From: Leucosporidium creatinivorum
Lineage: Eukaryota; Basidiomycota; Microbotryomycetes; Leucosporidiales; Leucosporidiaceae
Reading direction: 5' to 3'
Length of the DNA stretch: 64,000 nucleotides
Assembly (NCBI GenBank): GCA_001600635.1
Contig: BCKL01000045.1
Location: forward strand, 1-64,000
The stretch's first letter is position 1. Every line of letters starts with the position of its first letter. Both the position numbers and the translations under genes were made by a program. Shown here piece after piece: positions 21,580 to 33,689 of the stretch. The notes beneath the pieces are model-generated. The model was given only the letters and a program-made list of their open reading frames with translations. It searched no databases and was not told the origin of the DNA.

Positions 21580-22436
21580 CTACTCGTCACCCCTTGCCCT
21601 CGGCCAAAAGACCCCTCCCGCCTGCTCAGCTCGGTCGAGCGCCAACTGCTGTCGCGAGCGGGCCGAGGTGTGATGAGCGCCGAGGCTGTGCGCCTGAAGA
21701 GGAGATCAAAGGTTCAGCTCGTCCTCGAGAGAAAGACTGAAGTGCAGAAGAGAATGCACCCCCTCATGGCCACTGCTTTCGGCCTGTCCTGCGACGTGAG
21801 CCGACTCAACCCGACGGCGAGTCATGCGCTTCCGAGCATATCCAGTAAGTTTGTTGATGGTGTTCAGGGCCTTCCAGTGGTGGTAAGGTCAAAGGTCAGC
21901 TTCTTCTTGCCTTGCTCTGGCTCCAGATAATGCTCGACTAGCCTCGGGCTCGTCGCGCAGAGCTTGAGTGAGCCTGCGAGTGATCTCCATGGCTGACAAC
22001 ACCCCCGCTTCAGGGATAAAGCTGAAACGAATGGCGAGCTCATAGCGATTGGCGTCGTAGAGCTTCCTCGAGGCTCGTCAGCATGCACGTCGAGCTCCGG
22101 GGCGATGGTCTAAGGACTCACATTGGCGAGGGCGCGACCCTTCATATGCACATTCTCATAGCGCTTCAACTCTTTCTTCACCTCAACTTGGTGCCCTGCG
22201 ACCCACCCCGCATTGATGTTCGCCGAGTGAACGAGCAGCATGGCCAATACCTTCTCACTGATCTCGGCAGCCAGACTCTGCGAGTCCGTCTCTTTCTGGT
22301 GTTTGGCTTTTGGTATGATGAGGTTTTTCTCAATCTCGGGAGGGTTGGAGAGCCACAGGTCGTGGAGGATGTCGAGCACCGCGTCGAGGATGTTTCGGTG
22401 GTGCTCGAGCGAGGCGAGAGTAGGTGCGGGGGCCAT
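21580..22436 (-). CDS. Four-copy family protein, copy C
   Basis: Member of an unrecognised family with four copies in this window. Exon 1 (22436-22122) codes MAPAPTLASLEHHRNIL...DLWLSNPPEI...ETDS...LKRYENVHMKGRALAN. Exon 2 begins LYDANRYELAIRFSFIP and ends near LTQALRDE; its donor is not a normal GT site, unlike the other copies, so splicing here may be altered. Exon 3 (ALNTINKLTGYARKRM) and exon 4 (QLALDRAEQAGGVFWPR then ARGDE stop at 21580) follow. About 220 aa, soluble, mostly helical, no signal peptide or catalytic motif. The start was chosen because the paralogs share the same MAP(A/S) start and the box upstream. Confidence 0.75.
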
Positions 22437-22536
22437 CAAGAGGGAGGGTTGCAGAAAAAACAAAGAGCAAGAGAAGAAAGGGAAAGAGGAAAGGAGAGGG
22501 CGAGAGGAGTGACCAAGGAAAGCGAGGGTGGAGGCC

Positions 22537-22577
22537 CGTCGCCGAACCCCGGGGAAGCCAGACCGAGGCGATGAAAC
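22537..22577 (-). promoter_or_regulatory. Conserved box upstream of family copy C
   Basis: On the minus strand the segment reads TTTCATCGCCTCGGTCTGGC, a short spacer, then GTTCGGCGACGGG. The same two-part block lies upstream of copies A and B, 80-101 bp before their start codons, while the surrounding 5' sequence has diverged and the reading frame through it is not conserved. A promoter or 5'-UTR element is inferred. Confidence 0.6.
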
Positions 22578-22820
22578 GTGAGGCTCTGCTGCATGCGCCA
22601 AGGCACAGGCGCAGGGACGAGGGAAAGCAGGGAAAGTAAAGAACCAGAGGCAATGTCCATGTCGAGACGTGACCAGCAGAAAGCGTGAGATCGGCGCTCG
22701 GACTTGGCCCGATGAGCGCCGAGCCGTTCTCGCCCTCTCTTTGGTTAAGCAGCATATTTGTTAGTTCAACTGCAGCGGAACACATTCTGTCGCCTCCGCT
22801 TAGCATCCCAACCTCCACCT

Positions 22821-23727
22821 CTACGCATCACCCCTCGCCCTCGGCCAAAAGATCCCTCCCGCCCGCTCGGCTCGGTCGAGCGCAAGCTGCCTCCTCGTTT
22901 GCGTCGAGGTTTGATGAGCGCCGAGGCTGTGCTCTACCTAGCGTCACAGAGAAGTCAGATTAGCTAAGACCCTGCAAGACGAGCAGACTGAGAGGAAGAA
23001 CTTGGCTCACCTGGCTGCCCGTCAAAGCATGATGCTGGGCGCCTCGAGCCGGAGACTGAGTCCTCTTCTTGAACTGCCTAGGCTCTCGTCCTGGCACAAT
23101 ACTAACGAGCCTCTGTAAGCGTGCAGATGCGGGATGCGAGAGTTCAGCGTCGCGAGCAGAGGGCGAGCGTTCGAACTCGACGCCGAACTCACCTCCTCGT
23201 ACAGAGCCAGGTAGATGCGCCGAGTGACTTCTAGCTTCCCTAGAAGTCACTCGCAGGACGGGGAGGTCTTCGTCGACGGGGATGTTGAACCTCGCTGTAA
23301 GCTGCTGGGCGTTGGCTCTGTAGAGCTGTGCGAAAGACAGGGTCAGCGCAGCGCTGCGCTGAACGCCGAGGTCAAGCCCGATAGCAAGAAGGAGGCAGCT
23401 CACCAACAGAAGCGGTCTCTCAGGTGCAAATACGTTGTTGTACGCTCGCAACGCCGCCGTCGCGTCCTTCTTCTGGCTGACAATCCAACTCTCCGAAGCA
23501 GCCTGCCCGTCAGTGACTGTCTCCAAAAGCGCCTGCACGCTTTTGTAGAGTTTACGAGCAACAAGCTCCGAGGGAACGGAGGTCTTCTCCCGGTGTACTA
23601 GAGCTTCTGGGTCCATGTCTGGGTGAGGGTTGAGCCAGAGAAGATCGAGGATGCTGAGAACGCCGAGCAGGTGGCGCCGGCCTTGACGCAGGGTTGCGGA
23701 GGTGACTAGCACCGGTGTTGAGACCAT
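22821..23727 (-). CDS. Four-copy family protein, copy D (divergent, possibly inactive)
   Basis: The most divergent copy. Exon 1 (start 23727) codes MVSTPVLVTSATLRQG...SILDLLWLNPHPDM...AYNNVFAPERPLLL, aligned with the SLEH...DDLWLSNP...RYENVHLKG pattern of its paralogs. Exon 2 begins LYRANAQQLTARFNIP; inside it a 14-bp perfect hairpin (23221-23253) shifts the frame before the expected LEVTRRIYLALYEE. Exon 3 (RLVSIVPGREPRQF) and exon 4 (QLALDRAERAGGIFWPR then ARGDA stop) are recognisable. The frame break suggests a pseudogene unless a splice variant skips it. The upstream box of the other copies is only weakly present. Confidence 0.6.
23221..23253. repeat. Perfect 14-bp hairpin inside family copy D
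   Basis: CGAGTGACTTCTAG, a 5-nt loop CTTCC, then CTAGAAGTCACTCG. The right half is the expected coding sequence (LEVT on the minus strand), so the left half looks like a templated inverted copy made by replication strand switching. Confidence 0.9.
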
Positions 23728-24357
23728 TGCGTGATGAGTAATGGAAGAAAGAGAGATCCAAGCAGGAAAATGGGCTGCAGAAGGAGCAGACAAGCTCAGG
23801 AGCGCCCCTCGGAAACGAACACTGAAGGATCGCCGAACTGCACTGCCGTGGCTCGGAGCTGCCGTAGGGCTGAGGAAACAAGACTTGCAGCTATGCTGCA
23901 GCTCAAAGGTATAGAGGCTTCCAGATGTTGCTGAAGAGGAGAGGAGCTGCAGAAGTGACTGGGACAGGGCAAAGAGCGAGCGCCGAGCAAAGTCCACGCT
24001 TCGGCCTGCAGTCGGACTTTCGGTCAGCTGCGACGTCAGCTACGAATAGTCTCCCCTATGAATGTTTCTTCTGTGACGGCTGGTGCTCCGTCTATGTTTA
24101 TGACATCTACTGAAGGAGGATAGGGAGGACGTTCACGCCCCGACATTTTGGCCCCGTGCAGACTTGGGGTACTAGTGGAGTCGGGACGAGGTCAAATCAT
24201 GTCTGTGGTACTACTGCAAACTGTCCGCTCACTAGACTCTTGATAAGTAATATCGGCGACCGGCACTTCGGCGATCCGCTCGGCCGGCTCCTTCTCCACC
24301 TGCTCGACTTCCTCTCTCGCTCTCTCCCCAGAGCACTTCGTATCGTTTCCCGACAAC

Positions 24358-25651
24358 ATGTCTACCGATAATTGGACTCGACCTATTAATCTCGCTAAGC
24401 GCCCAGTCGCCATCATCGGCGGCGGGTTTCAGGGGAGGCGAATTGCCTACATGTGGGCGACGCAAGGACGTCCTGTGATTGTGTTTGACACCGTTGAAGG
24501 GTCTTTGAAGCAGACAGCCGACTACTTGGCTGAATGCAGGGAGATGAACTCGGTGAGTCGAGCTTTGGCGAGAGAGCCGAAGCCGAGCTGAGAGCTTACC
24601 ATCTCGCTTCTCTCTCTCAGAATCTGGGCCCCCTTACGACCACGTCTGATCTCGCCACCGCCGTCAAGGATGCTTGGCTTGTTCTGGAGGCGGTCTCCGA
24701 GGTGCTGAATCTCAAGGGCGAGGTTTTCAGCCGGCTAGAGCAGCTCACGAAGCCCGACGCCGTGCTCGCGACCAACTCGTCCTCGTACCGCTCCTCAGAG
24801 ATCGCTGGGCACACCAAAGTGCTTCATCGAGGTGAGCTTTGTCTTGAGAGTGTGTCGAGATTCCCCTACTGACCGCATGCCCTCTTCTAGTCTGCAACAT
24901 CCACTACTTTCGCCCGCCCGAGATGTAAGCGCTTCAGCGGAACCTCAAGCATGCAGCTCGAACTGATTCTGAGCTCATACCCAGCATCGCATGCGAGGTC
25001 ATGACCTCGGGCAAGACAAGCGTGACGCTTCTCGATGTGGTTGTCGAGCAACTCGAGCTTCACGGTCACCAGCCTTTCCGGGTTCGAGCCGAGTCGACCG
25101 GTTTCATCCAGAATCGGATCTGGGCTGGTGAGTTATGTAGGGGGGTATGTCACGGTGTATCTTCTCGGGCGCTGGCTGCCTTGCTCTGCTGCAGCCATCA
25201 AGCGCGAAGCTCTCCAGGTCGTCGCCGAGGGAATTGCCGAGCCAATAGACGTGGAAGCCCTCTTCCGCGCTCGGTTCAAGACGCCCCAGGGACCCTTTGA
25301 GATTATGGATGGAGTCGGACTAGATGTTGTGGTACGTCTCTTTCTCCATGCTTAGCCGTTCAGACCAGCATTGACGCCTCTTCCCTCGCTTTCCCTTCAG
25401 CTCGACATCGGTAGGTCGCCTAGGGGTTTCACTTGATTCCGCACGCTGACCGGCCCTCCTCTCGACCAGAACACCACTACGCAAAGGAGCGAGTCGGCCT
25501 ACCTCAATCGCCTCGAGACCTGCTGCAGCTGTACCGCGAGGCTGGTGAGCTCGGCACGAAGACTGGCTCGGGCTTCTATGATTGGACAACAGGCAAGCCT
25601 CAACCATTACCAGTCAAAAAGCTTGCAGTAATGCTTGACCCAGGTCTGTAA
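24358..25651 (+). CDS. 3-hydroxyacyl-CoA dehydrogenase family protein
   Basis: NAD-dependent oxidation of a 3-hydroxyacyl (or similar 3-hydroxy acid) substrate. Exons 24358-24552, 24621-24831, 24891-24924, 24985-25127, 25195-25331, 25401-25410, 25470-25651 sum to 912 nt (303 aa), a usual single-domain length. The N-terminal Rossmann fold shows VAIIGGGFQGRRIAYMWATQG (first ~20 residues of the motif, near residue 17) with Asp after the second strand. NSSSYRSSEIA and IHYFRPPEI correspond to the family's NTS and H-F-F-N-P-P blocks; the catalytic His is in the latter. The C-terminal helical domain has GFIQNRIWAA and ends TGSGFYDW. Exon 6 is a 10-nt microexon. No clear C-terminal peroxisomal SKL signal. 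Whether it acts in fatty-acid oxidation or on another hydroxy acid cannot be told. Confidence 0.9.
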
Positions 25652-25901
25652 TCGAGTACCGTCTTCCCAGCGATTCAGCCGATAACCCTCGGCGAGAAAT
25701 CATTCCTCCGTTCTGCCGACTTGGGTCTGCCGCTTCTCGAGCCTCGTCTTTTTTTGACCTTACGGCGGCGTCCACTGCCGCTTCGGGGACTTGTCGCCTT
25801 ACGTAGAGAGAGGCTCGGGCACTTGTCGGCGATTTCTCCCCCACTCAAAAGAGGCGCCTCCCAGGCTTTCCATCCTTTCTCTTCCCTTCATCTCGCTTCA
25901 C

Positions 25902-27892
25902 ATGCTCTCCCAGCGCCTTCAAAACACCTCTTGCTCACTCTCCAAGTCCAACACACTACTTCGCTCCATCTCCACCTTTGCACCCTCGCTCGCGCGCGCC
26001 ATGCCGGAAAAGCAGAAGAAGGAGGGAACAATCGCCTCTGTATTCGCCTCTCTCTCGAACACTAGCGAGAGTGCTCTTCCCTCCCGCTTCCGCGACCTCA
26101 AGCGCGACATGGTCGGATCCGAGCTGCACGGCGACTCGATGCTCCGAGCCTGGCGTCAAGTGCTCAAGGACCTGCAGCCCGAAATCAACAGCATCGTATC
26201 GAAGGGACCCGAGGTCATCCCGACTGTGCAGTACCCCGACGAGGCGACCGCGAGGAGGCCCCTCAGCGAGTGGATGAGCGCCGAAACCCTCGCCGAGATT
26301 CGTCGACGAGGAGTGGTGAGGATCAAGGGTGTCGTCTCCAAAGACCAAGCTCTCGAGTGGAAGGAAAGTGTCAAGAGCTACGTCAAGGCCAACCCCCAAG
26401 TTCGAGGTGAGTTCAGAGAACGCCGGAGCTCGAAGTTCGCAGGGTCGGCGCGAGCTGTCCTCGAGTCCTGGTCGGCGCCTGCTGCTCCGCTACACTGTGA
26501 TCAGACGCTGATCGCGTACCTCAATAATCTACAGGCTTCCCGGAAGATGACAAGCAAGTGTTCGAGCTGTACTGGTCCAAAGCTCAAGTCGCCGCCCGAG
26601 GTAAGCTTTCGGCTCTCTGCCCTCCCTCTTCCCTACGCTGACCACCCCCTCCATTCACCCACAAAGCCCACCTCAATCTTCTAAATGTGCAACGTACCTT
26701 CCTCAACGGCCTCTTCCGAGCTCCCCACCTCGAGTCCATCGACCCCTCCTCGACCGAGCGCGCCATTTCCCTTTCCAACGTCGTCTCCTACGCCGATCGC
26801 CTTCGCATCCGTCATCCAGGAGACTCAAAGTTCGCTCTTGGACCCCACATTGACGGCGGAGGAGTGGAGCGCTGGTGAGTGGTCCGAGTCGCCGGTCTCG
26901 GAGATGGAAGCGCTAGCGGAGCTCGCTGACTCGGTTCCCTCCGTTCAACAGGGAGGATCCCGAGTTCCGCTCGTACTGGAGGTCAATCTTGGAGGGTACG
27001 TGCGACTGGCGAGAGCACGACGCTTGGTCATTCGGACGAGATGGACAGAAGCTCGTTGCCAAGGGCGACCTTTGCGAAGCGCCGGGAGGGGTGAGCCGAC
27101 TTCGACATTGCTCCTCAACAGTCGAGCAGAAGCTGAACGAACCTGCTACAGTGCTCCGTATTCCGACCCTTCCAAGGATGGCTCTCGATGAGCGAGACGG
27201 GCCCGAACGAGGGCACTCTCCGAGTCCTCCCCCTCCTCAAGGAAGCGACCGCCTACATCGTTCTTCGCCCCTTCTTCCGTCCTCTTATCGCCGCCAGCCA
27301 ACTCCCCGACGGCACCTACCCTCCCGAGTATCTCCACGCCGACAACTGGGTCGTAAGCCCTCTCTTTCCAATCGCCGCCCCATCTTCGGCGCTCGCTGAC
27401 CCTTCCGTCTAGCTCGACACCGACACCTCCTCCTTCCCCGGCTGTTCCCTTGGCCACTCGCTCGAGCTCTCCCCTCTCACCCATCCCCATCTCTCCCTCC
27501 CCACGGCCATGACCTCCATCCCCCAAGTCTCGCCCGGCGACATGGTCCTTTGGCACGACTCGATCGTCCACGCCGTTGAAGCCCATCATCAGGGAAAGGG
27601 CGATAGCTCCGTCATGTACATCCCTGCCATCCCTTTGACGCAGAACAATTTCAACTATTTACTGCAGCAGAGGAAGGCTTTCCTCGCCGGCCGGGTGCCC
27701 TCGGACTTTCCTGGAGGCGAGGGGGAGGCGAGATTCGTAGGTCGGGCTACTGAGAAGGATGTGGGGAGTGTGGAGGCAAGGAGGGCGATGGGTTTGGAGG
27801 AGTTTGAGGTGAGGGAGGGGATGACGGAGGCGGAGAGAAAGTTGATTGAGGAGTGTAATGCGAGGTTGGCGGAGCTCGGGGCCGAGGCGTGA
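25902..27892 (+). CDS. DUF1479 (YbiU-like) putative dioxygenase
   Basis: Exons 25902-26406, 26535-26600, 26667-26874, 26952-27090, 27152-27352 and 27413-27892 sum to 1,599 nt (532 aa). The first ~35 residues (MLSQRLQNTSCSL...LRSISTFAPSLARAM) are basic and Ser-rich without acids, consistent with mitochondrial import. Conserved DUF1479 blocks follow: RRRGVVRIKGVV, GPHIDGGGVERWEDPEF, FRPFQGWLSMSE, GTLRVLPLLKEATAY, GDMVLWHDSIVHAVE. The H-x-D and distal His fit an Fe(II)/2-oxoglutarate dioxygenase fold, which is the expected structural class; the substrate is unknown. An upstream in-frame start at 25791 exists but would extend into non-conserved sequence. Confidence 0.88.
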
Positions 27893-28376
27893 GCTGGGCT
27901 TCGGCGCTGAAGCTTAGTAGATAGCATCTCGTTTGTACCTTATCTGTGTACCTTCTCAACTTTGTCATCTAGGTCAGTGGAAAATGGAAGGCGAAGCTGC
28001 AGCGATCCAGCGCCGGCGAAATGGCTCAGGAGACAGCGCCGAACTCGCCCTCTCCTCGCTTCTTCCCTCCTCTCATCTCACCGCGGACTCCGAGAAGGAT
28101 CAAAAAGAAAGCAAGATTGCACAGCGTAGCGTATCGAGAGAACTGAACTCAAAGGGGGAAGACGAGAGAAGCGAGTCGGGGGTGTAGAGGAGAACGAGAG
28201 GCGAGGGGCGGGTTTTAGGGGAGGGGAGGGGGAGGGGGAACGAGTCGAGGCAAGGGGAGACGAAACGAGGTCGATATAAACGGAGAGAAAGGAAGGGGAG
28301 TTACTGATGGGGTTATGAGAGCCGGAAGCGGAGGAAGGGATTTTAGAAGAGGGCCCTGTTCGCGGTCGAGTGTGCG
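27893..28376. other. Convergent intergenic spacer, no gene recognised
   Basis: The spacer lies between the stop of the DUF1479 gene and the stop of the minus-strand VAP gene. The right half is purine-rich on the + strand. It probably holds both 3' ends. Confidence 0.5.
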
Positions 28377-30026
28377 TCAGCTATCGTAGCTCGCTAGCGC
28401 AGGAGAACGAGGGAGAAGAATAACCCACCAAGTCACCACAAACACGGCCACCGCGATTCCAACAACAATCTGTACCGGCACCCCATCGCTTCCCTTCTCC
28501 ATAACCACCGCCTGCGCCGTCCCCGGCACCGCTCCTCCACTGCTAACCGGCGTCTTCTCACTCACACCACGACTCCTCAGTCCCGCGGCGGTCGATTCCG
28601 AGGCAGCGAGCTGCTTGCGAAGCGAGGCGATCTCCAACCGAGCGGCGGCGAGTTCGGTGCGGAGGGAAGAGTCGTCGGTGGGGAACTCCTTGCTGACCGC
28701 CGCGGAGGCGGAGGGAGGGACCTCAGCACCACTCTTCTCTGCCACTGCGCTGGCTACTCCAGTGAGCCCAACCGCCGCGGCAGCTCCAGCGATCGCTCCT
28801 CCCGCCGCGACGGCAGCTTGAGAAAGGCCGGATTGGGCTTGGTCGAGGAGAGGGGAGGTGGAGGAGTGGGCTGGGGAGGGGGAGTCGGGCGCTTTGTCTG
28901 CGCCGGCGGAGGGGGAAGAAGAGGAAGGAGGAGTGCCGAGGGTCGAAGCGAAGGATTGGTCGGCGAGGTTGGAGACGGAGTTACCATTGGTGGGAGTGCC
29001 GGAGGAGGAGGTGGAACGGACGGTGTTGAAGTTGGAGGAGGGGGTGGACTGTAGTGTCGTAGAGCAGAGAGGAGAGTCAGCGATCCCGCTCGACTAGCGA
29101 GCGAGGAGCTCCACACGGCGCGTCTCAGAGGCTTTAGCAGAGAGCAACAGGCAACTCACCTCCTCTTCGTGAATCGTTCCATTGGCTCCATTGGTTCCAT
29201 CCTCGGCAGCAGGCAAGTACGCGCACCGGATCTTCTGCTCGTGAATCAACGACGGCTTGTCGGACGAGGCTTTATCCTCCTTCTCCACGGCGGCCCACTA
29301 TTCGCGCGTCCACCATCATCAGCGTCTGCAGGTAGCGAGAGGAGGAAGGAATGAGACGAGAGACGAACCAGCTCGGCCAAGGAGGACGACTCGCGGTCCA
29401 GGGTCACGACGACGGATTGGACGAGGAACTTGTCGCGGCATTTAGCGCCGGGGGCGGGGTCCTCCTTCATCGGTTGGAGGAGCACTGTAGTATGGTAGCA
29501 TTGGCGGAAAGGTGGAGACGAGAGGGAGAGGGCCCGGGCGAGAGCGATATCGGTCAGCATTGGAAATGACGAAAGGTGCTTGGGTGGAGGAGGCTTCGGA
29601 GGGAGAACGGGACAGGGATCCGATGTGCTACATGCAGTAGAGCTAATCCAGCTTCCTCCCGTCACCTCTGTGCAGCTGTACATGGCCCTCCGCTTCAAGA
29701 GCGCTGGCAGCGCGTCGCCTGTCCTCCCACTTGTTCTGTAAGTGAGCAAAGACTGACCCTGCACCTCGACCGTCTCTCCCGGTTCGATCCTCCCCGAATT
29801 AGGCCTGACGCAGTACTGTTTCGGCGCAGTTGTCTTGACCTTGTAGACGATGGGTTGCGAGTTGTGGTTGGAGACGCTCAGCGTTCGCTTGACCAGCTGG
29901 GTGAGAGGGCCTGTTCGAGATGTATAGAAAGGGGTTAGCTGGGCTACAAGGGTACAGAGTAAGAGAGAGAGCGGTGAACGTACGCTGGAAGGCGAGCTGA
30001 GAGGAAGGGGAGAGGGTAACGCTCAT
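28377..30026 (-). CDS. SCS2: VAMP-associated protein (VAP/Scs2-like), ER membrane tether
   Basis: Exons 30026-29984, 29910-29758, 29485-29370, 29297-29160 and 29048-28377 sum to 1,122 nt (373 aa). Residues 1-125 are an MSP domain: LTQLVKRTLSVSNHNSQPIVYKVKTT, APKQYCVRPNSG, IEPGETVEV, LLQPMKED and CRDKFLVQS match the VAP signature that binds FFAT motifs. A Ser/Ala-rich linker, a heptad-like helix (LRTELAAARLEIASLRKQLAAS) and one C-terminal membrane span (IVVGIAVAVFVVTWWVILL) follow, as expected of a tail-anchored ER protein that recruits lipid-transfer proteins to contact sites. All splice phases close. Confidence 0.92.
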
Positions 30027-30674
30027 AGTGACTGAGCGAGGGCTGGCGCTGAGAGTGACGGCGGGGCTGAGTAGGGTACAGTGAGAGGAAGCTGTAGAAC
30101 GGTAGGGCTAGCTGGCTGAGAGACGAGACGAGACGAGCGAGGATGAGGTAGGAGCGAAAGAGACTTGGGAAGCTCAGCCTCTCGACTTGGCCCCGTCAGA
30201 GCGAGAGCGAGACACCCGGCTTCCTGTAGGGGACCAGAGCGGTCTCTCGGAGTGCTACAAGACTGTAGCCGATCAAAGCTAGATTACTACAGTCGATTCT
30301 AATTATCGCCGAGCCTCTTCTATCGAGCTACAGCTCGTTCTCAACTGATTTCTTGGCCGCTTCTGCAACACACTGAGGTCTCTTGAAGCTTCTACTCGCT
30401 TCGCTTCCAGCATGCTCAATCGACTGCTCTGCAACTTTGCTCACTTACGGCTAGCCCGCAGCTCTCGGACTGACCTGTTCTCGGCGCTCGGCGAAGGCTT
30501 GACCCCTTCTTTCTGCTTCTCTCTGGAGGCCGCGGCTCGCAGATTACGCCGTAGCAGGTTCTAAGTACTCTGCTACACCAATCACTCCTCCCCCTCACTC
30601 ATTCACCACTTCGGCCCACAGAGCGGTGCAGGGCCGCCCCTTGCTTTCCTGCTTCTTCGTCCTGCTCGCCTGTG

Positions 30675-33291
30675 ATGCCACCAGATCAACCTCCAAAGCA
30701 CAAGAAGCTGCCCGCATGCGATAGATGCAAAGTAGGTCCTGCTGCTCTGCTCCCAGGCGATCCTGTAGCTGACGCGGCGATTCCTGTTGCTCGCCTATAG
30801 GCGAAACGCGTCGTTTGCTATCCTCAGCTGCTGGGAGGGAGCTGTCCGCGATGTGTGGAGGGTGGGATTGAGTGAGTCTCTGCTCTTGCTGCTGGTGCTG
30901 TAGGGCAAGCCCGAGCCGAGGCAATGAAAGGCGAGGGCGACGGGCGCTGGCGACTTATCGGACTCGCCGAGCTGTCATGAAGCAGACAAAAGCAATCGCT
31001 GACCAGCTCTCAAACATCTGCTGAACAGATGTACCACCACGCCCGTCACTCGACGACCGCGCGGCTCTGTCCCGCTCGAAGAGAAGCAACCTCGCCGACA
31101 GCAGAAACGCTCCCCTTCGGTTCACTTGCAGAACAACCCTTCAGGCAGCAATACACCACTAGGTTCATCTCCCTTGGATGTGGCCACCTCGGCTGCTGCA
31201 CACGCTACTGCCGTAGCTCCAATGCAGGACCTCTCGCCCGACCTCGTTCAGCACCTCCTCGACGGTTCGTCCAGCTCTGCCGCTGGCTCGTTCGCTGAGA
31301 GCTAACAGCCTCAACACACAGTCTTCGACCACCTCCCCCTGCGAGCGCACCCCGGCCTGCCTCTCTCCTCCCTCCGCTCCTCGCTCCACTCCCTTAATTA
31401 TCGGACCTCGCTCCTCCCTCTCCCCTCCCGAGCTTTCGCCTACGCAATATGCGCCTGCTCCGCTTTGATCGCTATGCATCCTTCGATCCTCGGACCGGGC
31501 TACCTCCCGAGTTGGGAGGAGCTAGACCGAGGCGTCGTCGATTGGAGAGAGTTCGGTCGACGGAGGGAAGGAGCTTGCAGGGCTTTGAGGGAGGAGGCGT
31601 TTAGGTTGGCGAGGGAGGCGGATGTAGTCGCCGAGTGGACGGATGCGACGAATGCGGCTTGCTGCTTTTTATTAGACTACCTCGATAACGGTGAGTCAAT
31701 CCTCACCGCGCCGACAGTCATCGCCGAAGCTTACTCTCCCGCGTTACAGGTCGACCCTGCACCGGCAAGATCTCGAGACCTTATGCTGTTGCACTTCTGG
31801 CTCATGCTCGAACGCTGGCAGAGGTGTCGGAAGAGCCCTCTTTCGCTCACGGCATGGGCTGGTCCGCTTTCTTGGTGAGTTCGGCTCGCGGCGTTCTCCA
31901 AACACACTCCAACTCCCCTCTGCCCACCCAAAAGGCTACACAAGCTCTCAACTCCATCTCCCTCGGCTTGCCTATCATCTTGTTCGTCCCGGCTCTCGTT
32001 CTCCTCCACCGCCGAGCTCAGGCTGACCTTCCTCGCTCGTTCAGCACCCCGGGCGACCAACGCACACTCTACGGCGCCAATCTCCTCACTCTCGACCAGA
32101 TGACGATTAAGCTGAGGGATGCAAGCACGACACATGATCTGCAGGTCGTGCTGCAGTGTGTGAGGCCTTGTGAGTCGTTTCGTTGATCTCTCGGCGCTCG
32201 GCGCTTTGAATTGACATCGCCTCGTGAGGTCTCGCAGACACCTCGCAGGTCATCGACCTAGCACGCCAAATTGACGAGAACGTGACTGGTGGTGTGTTCT
32301 CTCTCTCTCTCTCTCCCTCTCGTGCGAGCCCCGAAAGGCTTCGGCTGACCCTCGTCCCACGAACAGCCTACCCTCGCCGTCGGCCCCTCTCCTCCCAACA
32401 CCTCCTCAGCACCCTCACCTCCCTCAAATCCCTCGACGTAGTCCACTCCCTCCTCCTTGAACGGCTCTCCATCCTCCACCCTACGCCTACCCCGTTCCTC
32501 TTTCCCTCCCCGTCTCGCCCATCAAGCCGAGGTCCAGGAGATCCCCTCTTCCTCCAATCCGTCATGCAGGCGGTCAAACTCGTCACCAGCACATGCTACA
32601 CGACTCTCGTGCTCGCCCTATACCAAGAAGTGCAGCGGCGCGCTCTCGACGACGGAGAAGGAGTCGGGCTCGGGGCGGAGAAGGAGAGGCAAAGGCTGAG
32701 TGGGTTGAGGAGAGAGGTGCAGGCGTTGGCGAGGGACGCGGCGAGGGAGTTTGCAGAGGGGTGTGGGGATTGGCCCGGGTGGGGTTATGGGATGTACTTT
32801 TGTGATGGTGGGGGGAGTGGGAGGAGGTTGGAGGGGTGGGCGCGGGTTTTGCTGCTGGAGGGTGAGGAGGGCGAGGGGGAGGGAGGGGAGAAGGAGGGAG
32901 AGACGAGAAGGGCGCTGAGCACGTGAGTCGAGGTTGTGGCTCTGATTCGAGGGGGACGAGCGCTGGAACCGAGGAGCTGACGCCCAACCCGAGCAGCATC
33001 CTCAACGTGCTCAAGCTCTCGCAATTCTCCTGCAATGACCCTTCCATCGACTCCGCCATCGTATCCATTGGGTCTCATCTCCAAGACCTTCCAGCACCAC
33101 ACGGCCACCTCCTCAACGCCGGCGCGCCTGCACCTTATCTCGAACCCCCAGGCCACTCCCTCGGCCTCCACGATCCTCAACTGAATCTCATGCTGACAGA
33201 GGATATCAATCTTGGTGGATGGTCCCCCATGTCGTCTCTTGGCGGTGTGAGCTTGCCTACGGTGGAAGGAGGGCAGCCTTGGGGATATTAG
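30675..33291 (+). CDS. Zn(II)2Cys6 fungal transcription factor
   Basis: Exons 30675-30731, 30801-30871, 31029-31264, 31322-31690, 31750-31874, 31935-32169, 32238-32288, 32367-32922 and 32997-33291 sum to 1,995 nt (664 aa). The zinc cluster CDRCKAKRVVCYPQLLGGSCPRCVEGGIEC spans exons 1-3 (only its spacing matters: C-x2-C-x6-C-x9-C-x2-C-x6-C) and begins at residue 15. A basic linker and Ser-rich stretch precede DLVQHLLDVFDHLP, a typical start of the 'fungal-specific transcription factor' middle region, followed by helical sequence with SALIAMHPSIL and AHARTLAEVSEE. It is nuclear by class. Target genes are unknown. It is divergent from the VAP gene with about 650 bp between the starts. Confidence 0.93.
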
Positions 33292-33689
33292 AGCGGCTCG
33301 GCGATGGAGTGAGGGGTCCGGTCGAGAGGAGTCGGATTTTGCTCGGCTTTTGAAGCGTGGTAGATAAGCTCGCTATGTCTGTATGAATGTACCATTGAGC
33401 ATGCTTTCGACTGGATAGAAGTGAAAGGCCTGGGTCCCGCTGAGCAAACCCGGCTGTAAATGAGCTGGCTTCGAGGCCTTTTGTGTAAGGGAGGGTGAGG
33501 ATGCGGCTCGCTGCTCTGCTTCTCCCAACACCTTGCTCCTCTTAATCGTTACCTCGCCTACCGACTTAATCGACTCGACTGTACCTTGATAGTCCCCTCC
33601 AAGGACTCGTCTCGCTCTTCCTCTCAGCTCTCCCCGCCTCTCTCTCTCTCCCCTTCTCTTTCGCGCGCTCAGCTTGCTCGTTAGCAGCC

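Noticed and set aside
22960-23997. 345-codon minus-strand ORF as one uninterrupted gene
   Set aside because: Its middle matches exon 1, intron and exon 2 of the four-copy family; the read-through across the intron and the upstream extension are chance openings.
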